Shown one piece after another: positions 34,247 through 43,503 of a stretch of DNA of 64,000 bases. The DNA is from Caccoplasma intestinavium (GTDB lineage: Bacteria; Bacteroidota; Bacteroidia; Bacteroidales; UBA11471): NCBI GenBank assembly GCA_018715885.1, contig DVKT01000001.1, positions 9,668 to 73,667 on the forward strand, written 5' to 3'. Every line of letters starts with the position of its first letter. Positions within the stretch are counted from its first letter, which is position 1. The position numbers and the translations under genes were made by a program. The notes beneath the pieces were generated by a model. The model was not told the DNA's origin, did not search any database, and saw nothing but the letters and a program-made list of their open reading frames with translations.

Positions 34247-35185
34247 ATGCGTAAAGTTATCGGCATCGGAGAAACCATTTTCGACATCATCTTCAAAAAC
34301 GGTCTTCCCACACAAGCCGTCCCGGGAGGTTCCACGTTCAATTCCATGATTACACTGGGGCGACTGGGTGTCCCGACACGATTCATTACCGAAGTAGGAA
34401 ACGATACGGTCGGAAAGATCATTCTCGATTTCATGCACAAAAACAATTTGTCGACCGAGAATGTCGATATATTTGACGATGGGTATGCCCAATCGCCCAT
34501 TTCTCTGGCTTTTCTCGACGAGAATAACGACGCCCGATACTCTTTTTATCACCATTTCCCACAGAAACGGCTCGACTTCTTATGGCCTTCTGTCGAAGCC
34601 GACGACCTCGTTATCTTCGGCTCCTATTATGCCGTCGATCCCCTGTTGCGAGAAAAAATACAGGAATTCATCTCTTACGCCCGAGAACAAAACGCCATCA
34701 TCTATTACGATATCAACTTCCGGAAATCGCACGCCCATGAAGCAATGCGCATCATGCCTGCCTTTATCGAAAATCTCGAATATGCCGATATCGTACGCGG
34801 ATCGGCCGAAGACTTTGAAACGTTACTGAACGAAACCGATGCCGAAAAACTCTACCGAAATCGCATCTCATTCGACACACCCAACTTTATCTACACCGAC
34901 GGGGCAAATGGTGTAGACATCTTCTGCCGTACCGGGCATAGACACATCGATACTCCTCCCATAAAAACACTCAGTACGATAGGCGCCGGAGATAATTTTA
35001 ACGCAGGAATACTCTTCGGCTTGCTGCAAAACGATGTTTCCCGCGAACAGCTTTCAGGGTTGTCACTCGAAAAGTGGATAAAGGTTATAAATCACGGAAT
35101 ATCTTTTGCCTCAGAAGTTTGTCAATCTTACGAGAACTATATTTCACCCGAATTTGTCCTTCGCTATAAACAAGAACATCGTTGA
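34247..35185 (+). CDS. PfkB family carbohydrate kinase
   Basis: A 312-residue ribokinase-fold kinase. The N-terminal VIGIGETIFDIIF and VPGGSTFNSMITLGRLG bind the sugar. The ATP and catalytic-base motif is TIGAGDNFNAGILFGLL, with the general-base Asp in GAGD. It resembles fructokinase-like members, but the sugar is not readable. It is coupled to the upstream isomerase and followed after about 100 bases by the lipoprotein pseudophosphatase, which has its own promoter. Confidence 0.9.
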   Translation: MRKVIGIGETIFDIIFKNGLPTQAVPGGSTFNSMITLGRLGVPTRFITEVGNDTVGKIILDFMHKNNLSTENVDIFDDGYAQSPISLAFLDENNDARYSFYHHFPQKRLDFLWPSVEADDLVIFGSYYAVDPLLREKIQEFISYAREQNAIIYYDINFRKSHAHEAMRIMPAFIENLEYADIVRGSAEDFETLLNETDAEKLYRNRISFDTPNFIYTDGANGVDIFCRTGHRHIDTPPIKTLSTIGAGDNFNAGILFGLLQNDVSREQLSGLSLEKWIKVINHGISFASEVCQSYENYISPEFVLRYKQEHR

Positions 35186-35257
35186 AGATTTATTTTTTAT
35201 CCGGTATTAATAATCATTAAAGGAATTAAAGTTTCAATCCATATCTAAATATTTGAC

Positions 35258-35265
35258 TACCTTTG
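35258..35265 (+). promoter_or_regulatory. Promoter for the pseudophosphatase lipoprotein
   Basis: Exact TACCTTTG at 35258-35265, 23 bases before the ATG at 35289. Confidence 0.6.
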
Positions 35266-35288
35266 TCTTAATACAATCGGAATCACAC

Positions 35289-36353
35289 ATGACGAAACAC
35301 ATTTCCAAATGTCTTTTGGCAATACTTATTGCTTTGACGGCTTGTACGCCAAAATTGACTGATATAGAGGCGATTTGCGAAAACATCAATGATTCGCACT
35401 ATATCATCAAGTGGGAAGTTTGGCCCGACGTACATGGTCATGTGGATATATACGCATCGACTGATCCCAAAAAATTCGACCTCGAAAGCCAACCGATAGC
35501 CCGATGTAAAATCTCCGACAAGATCTGCGACATCAATGTCGATAAAACACCCCAAGCCCGATATTATTTTCTACTACAATTCAACAACCGCTACAATTAT
35601 ATCGTTGCCACACGGGCTCCCCGGATCAAGAATATTTGTAATCTGCGAGACTTAGGAGGCTACGAAAATGAGCAGAAAAAAGTCGTAAAATGGGGATTCC
35701 TTTTCCGTTCGGGTTGCATACATAATGTCGACAGTACCGGAACAAAAAAATTGAACAGACTCGGTATTCGTACACTGATCGACTTCAACGACCATTCGCG
35801 TTTCTCCATACCGGACTCCGGTCTAAAAATCGGACAGATAAAACACCTGCCCATCAATCTCATTACGACAAGCCACATCTACGAACGATTGAAAAACGAA
35901 ACCTTGCGTCGGGGCGATGCCAATATTTTTCTGCAAGACCTATTCATTACGCTTATCGATTCGGGCAAACCTCTTTACCGGGAGATGTTCGACATATTGC
36001 TCGACGAAGACAACTATCCGGTCATACTCAGCGACAAGTTCGGGAAAGACTATGTAGGCTTTGCCAGCGCACTCATACTCTCCGCCTTGAATATCCCCGA
36101 AGAGACTATCTACGACGACTTTATCCTCAGTAACCAATACCTCGACCGCCGAGCCATATCGTTCGATTGCGCCGAATGCTCGACCGATACACAAGAGGCA
36201 GCCACTGCCCTCATGACCGTACGCAAGCGGCAACTCTTCTGCGCCATACGCCGTATTAAACAACGATATGGGAGTCTCCAACAGTACCTCCGGGAAGAGA
36301 TGGATCTCACTCCCGAAAAACAGGAAAAACTGCAAAACATTCTCCTTTATTAA
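35289..36353 (+). CDS. Tyrosine-phosphatase-fold lipoprotein with a dead P-loop (pseudophosphatase)
   Basis: A 354-residue protein starting MTKHISKCLLAILIALTAC, a lipoprotein signal with LTAC lipobox, so it is anchored outside the cytoplasm. An Ig-like N-terminal region precedes a Y_phosphatase3-type domain: NICNLRDLGGYENEQ, then WGFLFRSGCIHNVD and LGIRTLIDFNDHSRF. The P-loop, normally HCTAGKDRTG, reads SDKFGKDYVG (about residues 248-257). The nucleophile Cys is D249 and the phosphate-binding Arg is Y255, while the surrounding PV-L, GKD and GFASALILSAL are kept. Catalysis by the usual mechanism is excluded. It may bind phosphorylated ligands or act as a scaffold; both are inference. Confidence 0.85.
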   Translation: MTKHISKCLLAILIALTACTPKLTDIEAICENINDSHYIIKWEVWPDVHGHVDIYASTDPKKFDLESQPIARCKISDKICDINVDKTPQARYYFLLQFNNRYNYIVATRAPRIKNICNLRDLGGYENEQKKVVKWGFLFRSGCIHNVDSTGTKKLNRLGIRTLIDFNDHSRFSIPDSGLKIGQIKHLPINLITTSHIYERLKNETLRRGDANIFLQDLFITLIDSGKPLYREMFDILLDEDNYPVILSDKFGKDYVGFASALILSALNIPEETIYDDFILSNQYLDRRAISFDCAECSTDTQEAATALMTVRKRQLFCAIRRIKQRYGSLQQYLREEMDLTPEKQEKLQNILLY

Positions 36354-36422
36354 TCTGCAAACACCTTATTTCTACATCACCGAATTATTCTATCAAATAG
36401 TTCAAATCCCGAATTAATCACT

Positions 36423-36430
36423 TACCTTTG
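36423..36430 (+). promoter_or_regulatory. Promoter for the DEAD-box helicase gene, with a long leader
   Basis: Exact TACCTTTG at 36423-36430. The helicase ATG is at 36551, leaving a leader of about 115 bases that holds a GC-rich inverted segment near 36497-36515. Long leaders are common for cold-responsive RNA helicases. Confidence 0.55.
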
Positions 36431-36550
36431 CGGGCAAAATCTTTGCCTCCGGTCTGTCAACCACCGATTTCTTGCCACCTACACCTCGCAAAAATCGCCC
36501 GCAGCGGCTACGCGAAGAGAAATCTGTTATCCATTAATACGACATCACTT

Positions 36551-38335
36551 ATGAAGACTTTCGAAGAATTGGGCGTATGTCCCGAAATTCTCAAAGCCAT
36601 TACCGAACTCGGGTATGAACATCCTATGCCCGTACAAGAAGAAGTAATTCCTTTGTTGCTCAATGAAAAAACCGACATCGTCGCCCTTGCACAGACAGGT
36701 ACGGGAAAAACGGCAGCATTCGGTTTGCCTGTCATACAGAAAACCGACCTTTCGGTCAATCAACCCCAAACACTCATTCTCAGCCCCACCCGCGAATTGT
36801 GCCTGCAAATAGCTGGCGACCTCAACGATTACTCGGCGCATATCGACGGGCTGAAAATTCTTCCCGTATACGGGGGATCGAGCATCGAAAGCCAAATACG
36901 TACACTCAAAAAAGGCGTACACATAATCGTCGCTACACCCGGCCGCCTCATCGACTTGATCAACAGAGGTATGGTACAACTCGACCGGGTACATACCGTG
37001 ATTATGGACGAAGCCGACGAGATGCTCGACATGGGATTTACCGAAAGTATCAACGAAATACTTTCGAGAGTTCCAGACGAACGAAGTATGCTGCTTTTCT
37101 CGGCCACCATGCCGCCCGACATAGGCCGTATCGCAAAAAAATACATGCATTCTCCCCGGGAAATCGTTATCGGCAGCAAAAACGAAGGGGCAAAGAATGT
37201 AAAACACATCTACTATCTCGTACACGCCAAAGACAAATATCTGGCCCTGAAACGTATTGCCGACTACTATCCCAGCATATACGGCATCATCTTCTGCCGC
37301 ACCCGGCTCGAAACACAAGAAATAGCCGACGCACTGATAAAAGACGGATACAATGCCGACTCTTTGCACGGCGACCTTTCGCAACAACAACGCGACGCTG
37401 TCATGCAAAAGTTCCGGCTTCGCAATCTGCAACTGCTCGTTGCAACCGATGTTGCCGCCCGAGGACTCGATGTCGACAACCTTACGCACGTCATCAACTA
37501 CGGATTGCCCGAAGACATAGAAACCTATACGCACCGCAGCGGACGTACCGGACGGGCAGGTAAAACAGGTACGTCTATCGCCATCATACACGTCAAGGAG
37601 AAACGTCGTATGCGGGATATAGAACGCATTATCGGCAAAAAGTTCGAAAAAGGCACCATACCTACCGGAAAACAGATCTGCGAAAAACAGCTCTATAACC
37701 TCATAGACCGCATAGAAAAAGTCAAAGTCAACGAGGAAGAAATCGCCTCTTACCTTCCCATCACCCTGAAACGCCTCTCTTGGCTGTCGACCGAAGACCT
37801 CGTGAAACGGGTCGTATCGCTCGAATTCAACCGGCTCATCGATTACTATGCCGATGCAGCCGAACTCGATATTCCCGAAGAAAACACCCCCCGGGAGAAA
37901 AACGAAGGGGAGCGTTCACATAACCGGAACAGAAAAACAGCTCCGGGATTTTCCCGTCTGCGCATCAATCTGGGTAAGGCCGACGGATTCTATCCCAATA
38001 CGCTCATCGATATGATAAACCGAAATATTCCCGGACGGATAGCCATCGGAAAAATAGACATTCTACCCGATTTTTCGAGATTTGAAATCGAAGAAAACGA
38101 AGCCCACCGCGTCATAGCCATGCTCAAAAATCTCGACTTTTTCGGCAAACGCATACAAGTGGGAACAGATTCCACAGCCGGTCGGCAAGACAATCCCGAT
38201 AAAGAAAAACAGCAATTCCATCGAAAAAAGAAAGAGTACGAATCCGCCAAGCCGAGACGCAAAGGGCATACGTTCGACGAAAGGAAGGGGAAAAACAACA
38301 ACTATTCGGGAAAGAAAGCACACAAAAATAAGTAA
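36551..38335 (+). CDS. DEAD-box RNA helicase (DbpA/CsdA-like)
   Basis: A 594-residue ATP-dependent RNA helicase. The Q motif region precedes AQTGTGKTAAFGLP (Walker A). VIMDEADEMLDMGF, LLFSATMPPDIGRIA and HRSGRTGRAGKTG are motifs II, III and VI. A DbpA-type RNA-binding domain follows at about residues 455-540 (FSRLRINLGKADGFYPNTL), then a basic Lys/Arg/Asn-rich tail. It probably remodels rRNA during 50S assembly or aids mRNA decay in the cold. I start at the ATG at 36551, where the fold begins; the upstream open frame covers the leader. Confidence 0.93.
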   Translation: MKTFEELGVCPEILKAITELGYEHPMPVQEEVIPLLLNEKTDIVALAQTGTGKTAAFGLPVIQKTDLSVNQPQTLILSPTRELCLQIAGDLNDYSAHIDGLKILPVYGGSSIESQIRTLKKGVHIIVATPGRLIDLINRGMVQLDRVHTVIMDEADEMLDMGFTESINEILSRVPDERSMLLFSATMPPDIGRIAKKYMHSPREIVIGSKNEGAKNVKHIYYLVHAKDKYLALKRIADYYPSIYGIIFCRTRLETQEIADALIKDGYNADSLHGDLSQQQRDAVMQKFRLRNLQLLVATDVAARGLDVDNLTHVINYGLPEDIETYTHRSGRTGRAGKTGTSIAIIHVKEKRRMRDIERIIGKKFEKGTIPTGKQICEKQLYNLIDRIEKVKVNEEEIASYLPITLKRLSWLSTEDLVKRVVSLEFNRLIDYYADAAELDIPEENTPREKNEGERSHNRNRKTAPGFSRLRINLGKADGFYPNTLIDMINRNIPGRIAIGKIDILPDFSRFEIEENEAHRVIAMLKNLDFFGKRIQVGTDSTAGRQDNPDKEKQQFHRKKKEYESAKPRRKGHTFDERKGKNNNYSGKKAHKNK

Positions 38336-38364
38336 TTAAGATATCCGAAGCATAAAATATTTTG

Positions 38365-38372
38365 TACTTTTG
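38365..38372 (+). promoter_or_regulatory. Promoter for the GH3 gene
   Basis: Exact TACTTTTG at 38365-38372, 21 bases before the ATG at 38394. Confidence 0.6.
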
Positions 38373-38393
38373 TTTCGCTAAAAACAAAAATAC

Positions 38394-39902
38394 ATGCGAT
38401 CACCATCGATTTTCAATCTGTATTTCTCCCGCAGGCAACATAGCCATGACCGATATGCAGAGCATGGCGACACCATACAGAAAAAGCAGTTGGACTATTT
38501 GCTGCATGCGGCACGAAATACAGAAATAGGCAAACGATACGGTTTCAGCGACATAAAGAGCTATTCCGATTTCGCATCTCGTATTCCTGTCATCGATTAC
38601 GAAGGGATAAAACCGTATGTCGACCGTATGCTTCGCGGAGAAAACAACCTGATATGGCCGTCGAAAATAAAATGGTTTGCCAAATCGTCCGGAACAACCA
38701 ACGACAAAAGCAAATTCATTCCCGTAAGCAGCGAATGCTTGAAAAAATGCCACTATCAGGGTGGATTCGATGTCGTAGCAACTTATTTTCGGAACTATCC
38801 TCACAATAAACTCTTCTTTGGGAAAAGCCTTATTCTGGGAGGCAGCCACGCCATAAATCCACTGTCGCCGGGTATCTCGTGCGGAGACCTCTCGGCAGTA
38901 CTGCTGCAAAACAGCAGCACATTCGTAAACTGCATGAGAGCGCCCAAACTGAAAATCGCCCTGATGAGTGAATGGGAGGCCAAGATAAAAGCAATTGTCG
39001 AAGATACGATGCACCGCAATATCGTCAGCCTTTCGGGCGTTCCCTCGTGGATGATGACTCTCATCAAGCGCATTTTGCAGGAAAGCGGTGCGCAAAACCT
39101 ATGCGAAGTATGGCCCAATCTCGAAGTTTTCTTTCACGGAGGTATCAGTTTTGAACCTTATCGCCGGTACTACAAAGAACTGATTCCGTCGACCGGCATG
39201 CACTATGTCGAGACTTACAATGCTTCGGAAGGATTCTTCGGCATACAAAACGAGCCAGAGAAACAGGATATGCTGCTCATGCTCGATTTGGGCGTATTCT
39301 TCGAATTCATTCCTTTGAACGAGCTCAATAGAGAAAATCCCCGTATACTCCCTCCGTGGGAAATCGAAGTCGGCGGAAACTATGCCCTCGTCATATCTTC
39401 GACCAACGGATTGTGGAGATACCTCATAGGCGATACCGTAAAAATAACGTCGACCCACCCCATAAAATTTACAATTTCGGGACGTACCAAACACTTTATC
39501 AACGCCTTTGGTGAGGAGCTTATGGTATCAAATGCCGAAAAAGGATTGGCCAAAGCCTGCGAAAAAACAGGTAGCAAAGTTCTCAATTACAGTGCAGCAC
39601 CCGTCTTCATGTCCGACAAAAGCCGGGGACATCACCAGTGGCTCATCGAATTTGAAAAAACTCCCGCCGACATCGATACGTTTGCCGACATACTCGACGA
39701 AGCATTACAGGAGGTAAACTCCGATTATGAAGCCAAACGCTACAAAGGTATCTTCCTCGACCGTCTCGAAATCGTTGTGGCACGCCCACACCTCTTCGAC
39801 GACTGGTTACGCGAAAAAGGGAAACTGGGCGGACAGCACAAAATTCCCCGCCTGAGCAACAACCGGGAGCTGATAGAAGATATGCTGAAAATGAATCATT
39901 AA
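38394..39902 (+). CDS. GH3-family acyl-adenylating enzyme
   Basis: A 502-residue member of the GH3 family, an ANL-type acyl-acid amido synthetase family best known from plant auxin conjugation. The ATP motif is KWFAKSSGTTNDKSKFIPVS. SLSGVPSWMMTLIKRIL, YNASEGFFGIQNE and YLIGDTVKITS follow in family order. The bacterial role is unknown. It ends 30 bases before metG and may be co-transcribed with it, a pairing I recall in other Bacteroidales. Confidence 0.9.
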   Translation: MRSPSIFNLYFSRRQHSHDRYAEHGDTIQKKQLDYLLHAARNTEIGKRYGFSDIKSYSDFASRIPVIDYEGIKPYVDRMLRGENNLIWPSKIKWFAKSSGTTNDKSKFIPVSSECLKKCHYQGGFDVVATYFRNYPHNKLFFGKSLILGGSHAINPLSPGISCGDLSAVLLQNSSTFVNCMRAPKLKIALMSEWEAKIKAIVEDTMHRNIVSLSGVPSWMMTLIKRILQESGAQNLCEVWPNLEVFFHGGISFEPYRRYYKELIPSTGMHYVETYNASEGFFGIQNEPEKQDMLLMLDLGVFFEFIPLNELNRENPRILPPWEIEVGGNYALVISSTNGLWRYLIGDTVKITSTHPIKFTISGRTKHFINAFGEELMVSNAEKGLAKACEKTGSKVLNYSAAPVFMSDKSRGHHQWLIEFEKTPADIDTFADILDEALQEVNSDYEAKRYKGIFLDRLEIVVARPHLFDDWLREKGKLGGQHKIPRLSNNRELIEDMLKMNH

Positions 39903-39932
39903 CCGAAAAACTTCCCATAAGACCTATTACGA

Positions 39933-41972
39933 ATGGAAAAGAATTTCAAACGAATACTCGTTACCACTGCCCTGCCTTATGCCAACGGGCCGGTACACAT
40001 CGGCCACCTGGCCGGCGTGTATGTACCCGCCGATATTTATACCCGTTATCAACGGCTCAAAGGCCGCGACGTAATCCTCATCGGCGGCTCCGACGAACAC
40101 GGTGTACCCATCACATTGAAAGCCCGTAAAGAAGGGGTTACTCCGCAAGATATCGTAGACCGTTACCACACGCTCATCAAAAAATCGTTCGAAGAATTCG
40201 GCATTTCGTTCGACATCTACTCCCGCACGACATCGAAAATCCACGAGAAAATGGCTTCGGATTTTTTCCGTACGCTTTACGACAAGGGAGAATTTATCGA
40301 AAAAGAGAGCGAACAATATTACGATGAAGAGGCCCAGCAATTTCTCGCCGACCGATATATCACCGGTACATGTCCCCATTGTAAAAACGAACATGCTTAC
40401 GGCGACCAATGCGAGGCCTGCGGTACGTCGCTCAATGCCACCGACCTCATCAATCCCAAATCGACCATCAGCGGTAGTACCCCCGTACTGCGGAAAACGA
40501 AACACTGGTACTTGCCGCTCGACCGTTACGAAGGGTTCTTGCGACAATGGATTCTCGAAGGACATACCGAATGGAAACCGAACGTGTATGGACAATGCAA
40601 ATCGTGGCTCGATATGGGCCTGCAACCCCGTGCCGTGAGCCGCGATCTCGATTGGGGTGTACCCGTACCCGTAGAAGGAGCCGAAAGCAAAGTGCTGTAT
40701 GTATGGTTCGATGCCCCTATCGGCTATATTTCCAATACCAAAGAGCTTCTTCCCGATACGTGGGAGCGTTACTGGAAAGACCCGGAAACCAAACTCGTAC
40801 ATTTCATAGGAAAAGACAACATCGTATTCCACTGCATCGTGTTCCCGGTCATGCTCAAAGCCGAAGGCAGCTATATCCTCCCCGAAAATGTGCCCGCCAA
40901 CGAATTTCTCAATCTCGAAGGCGACAAAATATCGACATCGCGCAACTGGGCCGTATGGCTGCACGAGTACCTCGAAGAATTTCCGGGGAAACAAGATGTG
41001 CTCCGTTACGTCCTCACCGCCAACGCTCCCGAGACCAAAGACAACGATTTTACATGGAAAGACTTCCAAGCCCGCAACAACAACGAATTGGTCGCCATTC
41101 TCGGGAATTTCATCAATCGGTCATTGGTCCTTACACATAAATATTTCGACGGGAAAGTACCTGCTTCCGGAGAGCTGACCGACTATGACCGGGAAACGTT
41201 ACGAGAATTTTCTGACGTCAAAGGCCGACTCGAAAGCGGTATCGAAAACTACCGTTTCCGCGATGCACTGAAAGAGGCGATGAATCTCGCCCGTATCGGT
41301 AATAAATATTTGGCCGACACCGAACCGTGGAAACTGGCCAAAAGCGATATGGACCGCGTCGCGACAATCCTCAATCTCGCCTTGCAGATCTCTGCCAATC
41401 TGGCTATCGCCTTTGAACCGTTCCTGCCTTTCTCCGCTCAAAAAATACGCACGATGCTGGGCATGACCGTTACCGAATGGGATATGCTGGGACACACCGA
41501 TATTCTCGAAACCGGCACTCAGCTGGCTGCCCCCGAACTTCTCTTCGAGAAAATCGACGACAGCGTCATCGAAGCGCAAATCAAAAAACTGCAAGATACC
41601 AAAATCGCCAACGAAAAAGCCAACCACGTAACCGAACCTATCGCTCCGACGATCGAGTTCGACGACTTCACCAAGCTCGACATTCGCGTGGGAAAAGTTT
41701 TGGAGTGCCAGAAAGTACCCAAAGCCGATAAACTCCTTCAATTCAAAATAGACGACGGATTGGGGGGACGTACCATCATCTCGGGCATCGCCAAGCATTA
41801 CCGTCCCGAAGATCTTGTCGGCAAACAAGTATGCTTCGTTGCCAACCTCGCACCGCGTAAACTCAAAGGTATCGAATCGCAAGGCATGATACTATCGGCC
41901 GAAGATGCCGACGGCCGCCTTGTCGTCGTCTCTCCTCAGGACGACGTAGCCTCCGGTTCGTGTGTAAAATAA
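39933..41972 (+). CDS. metG: Methionyl-tRNA synthetase
   Basis: A 679-residue class I synthetase that charges tRNA-Met. HIGH motif: ALPYANGPVHIGHLAG. Zinc-knuckle Cys: CPHCKNEHAYGDQCEACG (about residues 149-166). The KMSKS loop reads KISTSRNWAVW, a variant common in this enzyme's relatives. The last 110 residues are a tRNA-binding/dimerisation domain (LDIRVGKVLECQKVPKADKL). A perfect terminator lies just after the stop, before the flippase gene. Confidence 0.97.
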   Translation: MEKNFKRILVTTALPYANGPVHIGHLAGVYVPADIYTRYQRLKGRDVILIGGSDEHGVPITLKARKEGVTPQDIVDRYHTLIKKSFEEFGISFDIYSRTTSKIHEKMASDFFRTLYDKGEFIEKESEQYYDEEAQQFLADRYITGTCPHCKNEHAYGDQCEACGTSLNATDLINPKSTISGSTPVLRKTKHWYLPLDRYEGFLRQWILEGHTEWKPNVYGQCKSWLDMGLQPRAVSRDLDWGVPVPVEGAESKVLYVWFDAPIGYISNTKELLPDTWERYWKDPETKLVHFIGKDNIVFHCIVFPVMLKAEGSYILPENVPANEFLNLEGDKISTSRNWAVWLHEYLEEFPGKQDVLRYVLTANAPETKDNDFTWKDFQARNNNELVAILGNFINRSLVLTHKYFDGKVPASGELTDYDRETLREFSDVKGRLESGIENYRFRDALKEAMNLARIGNKYLADTEPWKLAKSDMDRVATILNLALQISANLAIAFEPFLPFSAQKIRTMLGMTVTEWDMLGHTDILETGTQLAAPELLFEKIDDSVIEAQIKKLQDTKIANEKANHVTEPIAPTIEFDDFTKLDIRVGKVLECQKVPKADKLLQFKIDDGLGGRTIISGIAKHYRPEDLVGKQVCFVANLAPRKLKGIESQGMILSAEDADGRLVVVSPQDDVASGSCVK

Positions 41973-41985
41973 TCCTTGAATCATC

Positions 41986-42019
41986 TCCACCCCGGTTTCC
42001 GATCGGGGTGGAATTTTTT
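41986..42019 (+). terminator. Intrinsic terminator after metG
   Basis: TCCACCCCG (41986-41994), 9-base loop, CGGGGTGGA (42004-42012), then six T (42014-42019). It ends only 10 bases before the flippase ATG. Confidence 0.88.
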
Positions 42020-42028
42020 CTCCATCTT

Positions 42029-43468
42029 ATGTCCGATACCCTGAAAAAGAGAACGCTCAACGCCCTTGTTTGGAGTTTCATCGACAAATGTGGGCAACAA
42101 CTTCTTTATTTCATATCGGGTATTATTCTCGCCAATCTCCTCACACCCGAAGATTACGGCAAAATAGGCGTTCTCACGCTCTTTATCACACTCTCGGGCA
42201 TCTTGGTCGACAGCGGATTCGGATCGGCTCTTATTCGCAAAAAAAAAGCCACAGAAACCGATTACAGCACGATATTCTTCTTCAATCTCGCCATCAGCGT
42301 TTTTTTCTATCTCATTCTCTTCTTTGCCGCTCCGCTCATCGCCGATTTTTTTGAAATACCGTCCCTGACCCTTATTGCCCGCATACTGTTCATCTCCATC
42401 ATTTTTCAAGGCTTCGGACTCATTCAGCAAGTGCGGCTCACCAAGCATATAGCCTTCACCCACTTGGCTCGTATCAATATCATAGCGATACTCGCAGGTT
42501 CGACCGTCGCCATCGTCTACGCTTACCGGGGCGGCGGTGTATGGGCACTTGTCATACAACAACTGCTTATCACCCTGCTTCGCACGATACTGCTTTGGGT
42601 ATACGGGCACTGGTATCCCACCGTCGTATTCAGTCCGAAATCGATACGGGAATTTTTGGCATACAGCAGCCACCTGATAGGAACAGGTGTGCTGAATGCC
42701 GTTTACAACAATATCTACCCTATGCTCATCGGGAAGGGATACAGTACGGCTTCGGTCGGGTTTTATACACAAGCGCACCGATTCCAAGAAATACCCTCAT
42801 CGCTTGTCGCCACGATTTTCCGCAGCGTCGCTTTTCCCGTGCTTTCGACAATCAATGACGAACCCGAACGCATGATACGCATCTTCGGGAAGTATATCCG
42901 CACGATTTCCTTTTTTATTTTCCCCGTAATGGTTCTCTTTATCGTTATCGCCGAGCCTCTTGTACTGGTGCTTCTCTCGGAAAAATGGGCAGCGGCGATT
43001 CCCTTCCTGCAACGCTTGTGTATAGCAGGTGCTTTCTCGCCTTTCATCATTTTGTACTACGACTTGTTCAATACCATAGGGAGATCGGACATAAATCTGA
43101 AAACCGAAATCGTCAAAAAAATTCTGCTGACGGTCGGCATATTTTTCTGTTTCGGAAAAGGCATCATCGCACTCATCTGGTTATGGGTCGCATACACACT
43201 CGCTTCGCTTGCGGCATCGATGTGGCTCGGGCAACATTTCACCTCCTACCGCGCCACACGTTTTGTCCGTGATATCATTCCTTGCCTTTTACTCTCTGTC
43301 TTCGCCGGAATCATAGCTTGGGGGGTGTTCCTGTCATGTACTTCGCTCCTCGGCCGGCTCATCGCCCCACTCCTCGTCTTTACCGCCGTCTATCTACTGG
43401 GAACCTATACAGCCCGGGTCGAAATATGGAAAGAGTTTTTTAAATGGAAAACCGAACGGAATAAATAG
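42029..43468 (+). CDS. Polysaccharide flippase, MOP superfamily (WzxC-like)
   Basis: A 479-residue membrane protein with about 12 to 14 helices. The start TLKKRTLNALVWSFIDKCGQ, then ANLLTPEDYGKIGVLTLF, and later KGYSTASVGFYTQAHRFQEI and SVAFPVLSTINDEPERM are hallmarks of the Polysacc_synt_3 branch. It should flip undecaprenyl-linked oligosaccharide across the inner membrane. I start at the ATG at 42029, just past the metG terminator. A glycosyltransferase gene follows 35 bases on. No separate promoter is evident. Confidence 0.9.
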   Translation: MSDTLKKRTLNALVWSFIDKCGQQLLYFISGIILANLLTPEDYGKIGVLTLFITLSGILVDSGFGSALIRKKKATETDYSTIFFFNLAISVFFYLILFFAAPLIADFFEIPSLTLIARILFISIIFQGFGLIQQVRLTKHIAFTHLARINIIAILAGSTVAIVYAYRGGGVWALVIQQLLITLLRTILLWVYGHWYPTVVFSPKSIREFLAYSSHLIGTGVLNAVYNNIYPMLIGKGYSTASVGFYTQAHRFQEIPSSLVATIFRSVAFPVLSTINDEPERMIRIFGKYIRTISFFIFPVMVLFIVIAEPLVLVLLSEKWAAAIPFLQRLCIAGAFSPFIILYYDLFNTIGRSDINLKTEIVKKILLTVGIFFCFGKGIIALIWLWVAYTLASLAASMWLGQHFTSYRATRFVRDIIPCLLLSVFAGIIAWGVFLSCTSLLGRLIAPLLVFTAVYLLGTYTARVEIWKEFFKWKTERNK

Positions 43469-43503
43469 GCTCATGCAACTGACGCCCGAAAATCAATCAA
43501 GAT

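Noticed and set aside
40921..40960. MetG KMSKS motif reading KISTS considered as a defect
   Set aside because: This variant is common in functional bacterial MetG enzymes and all other motifs are intact.
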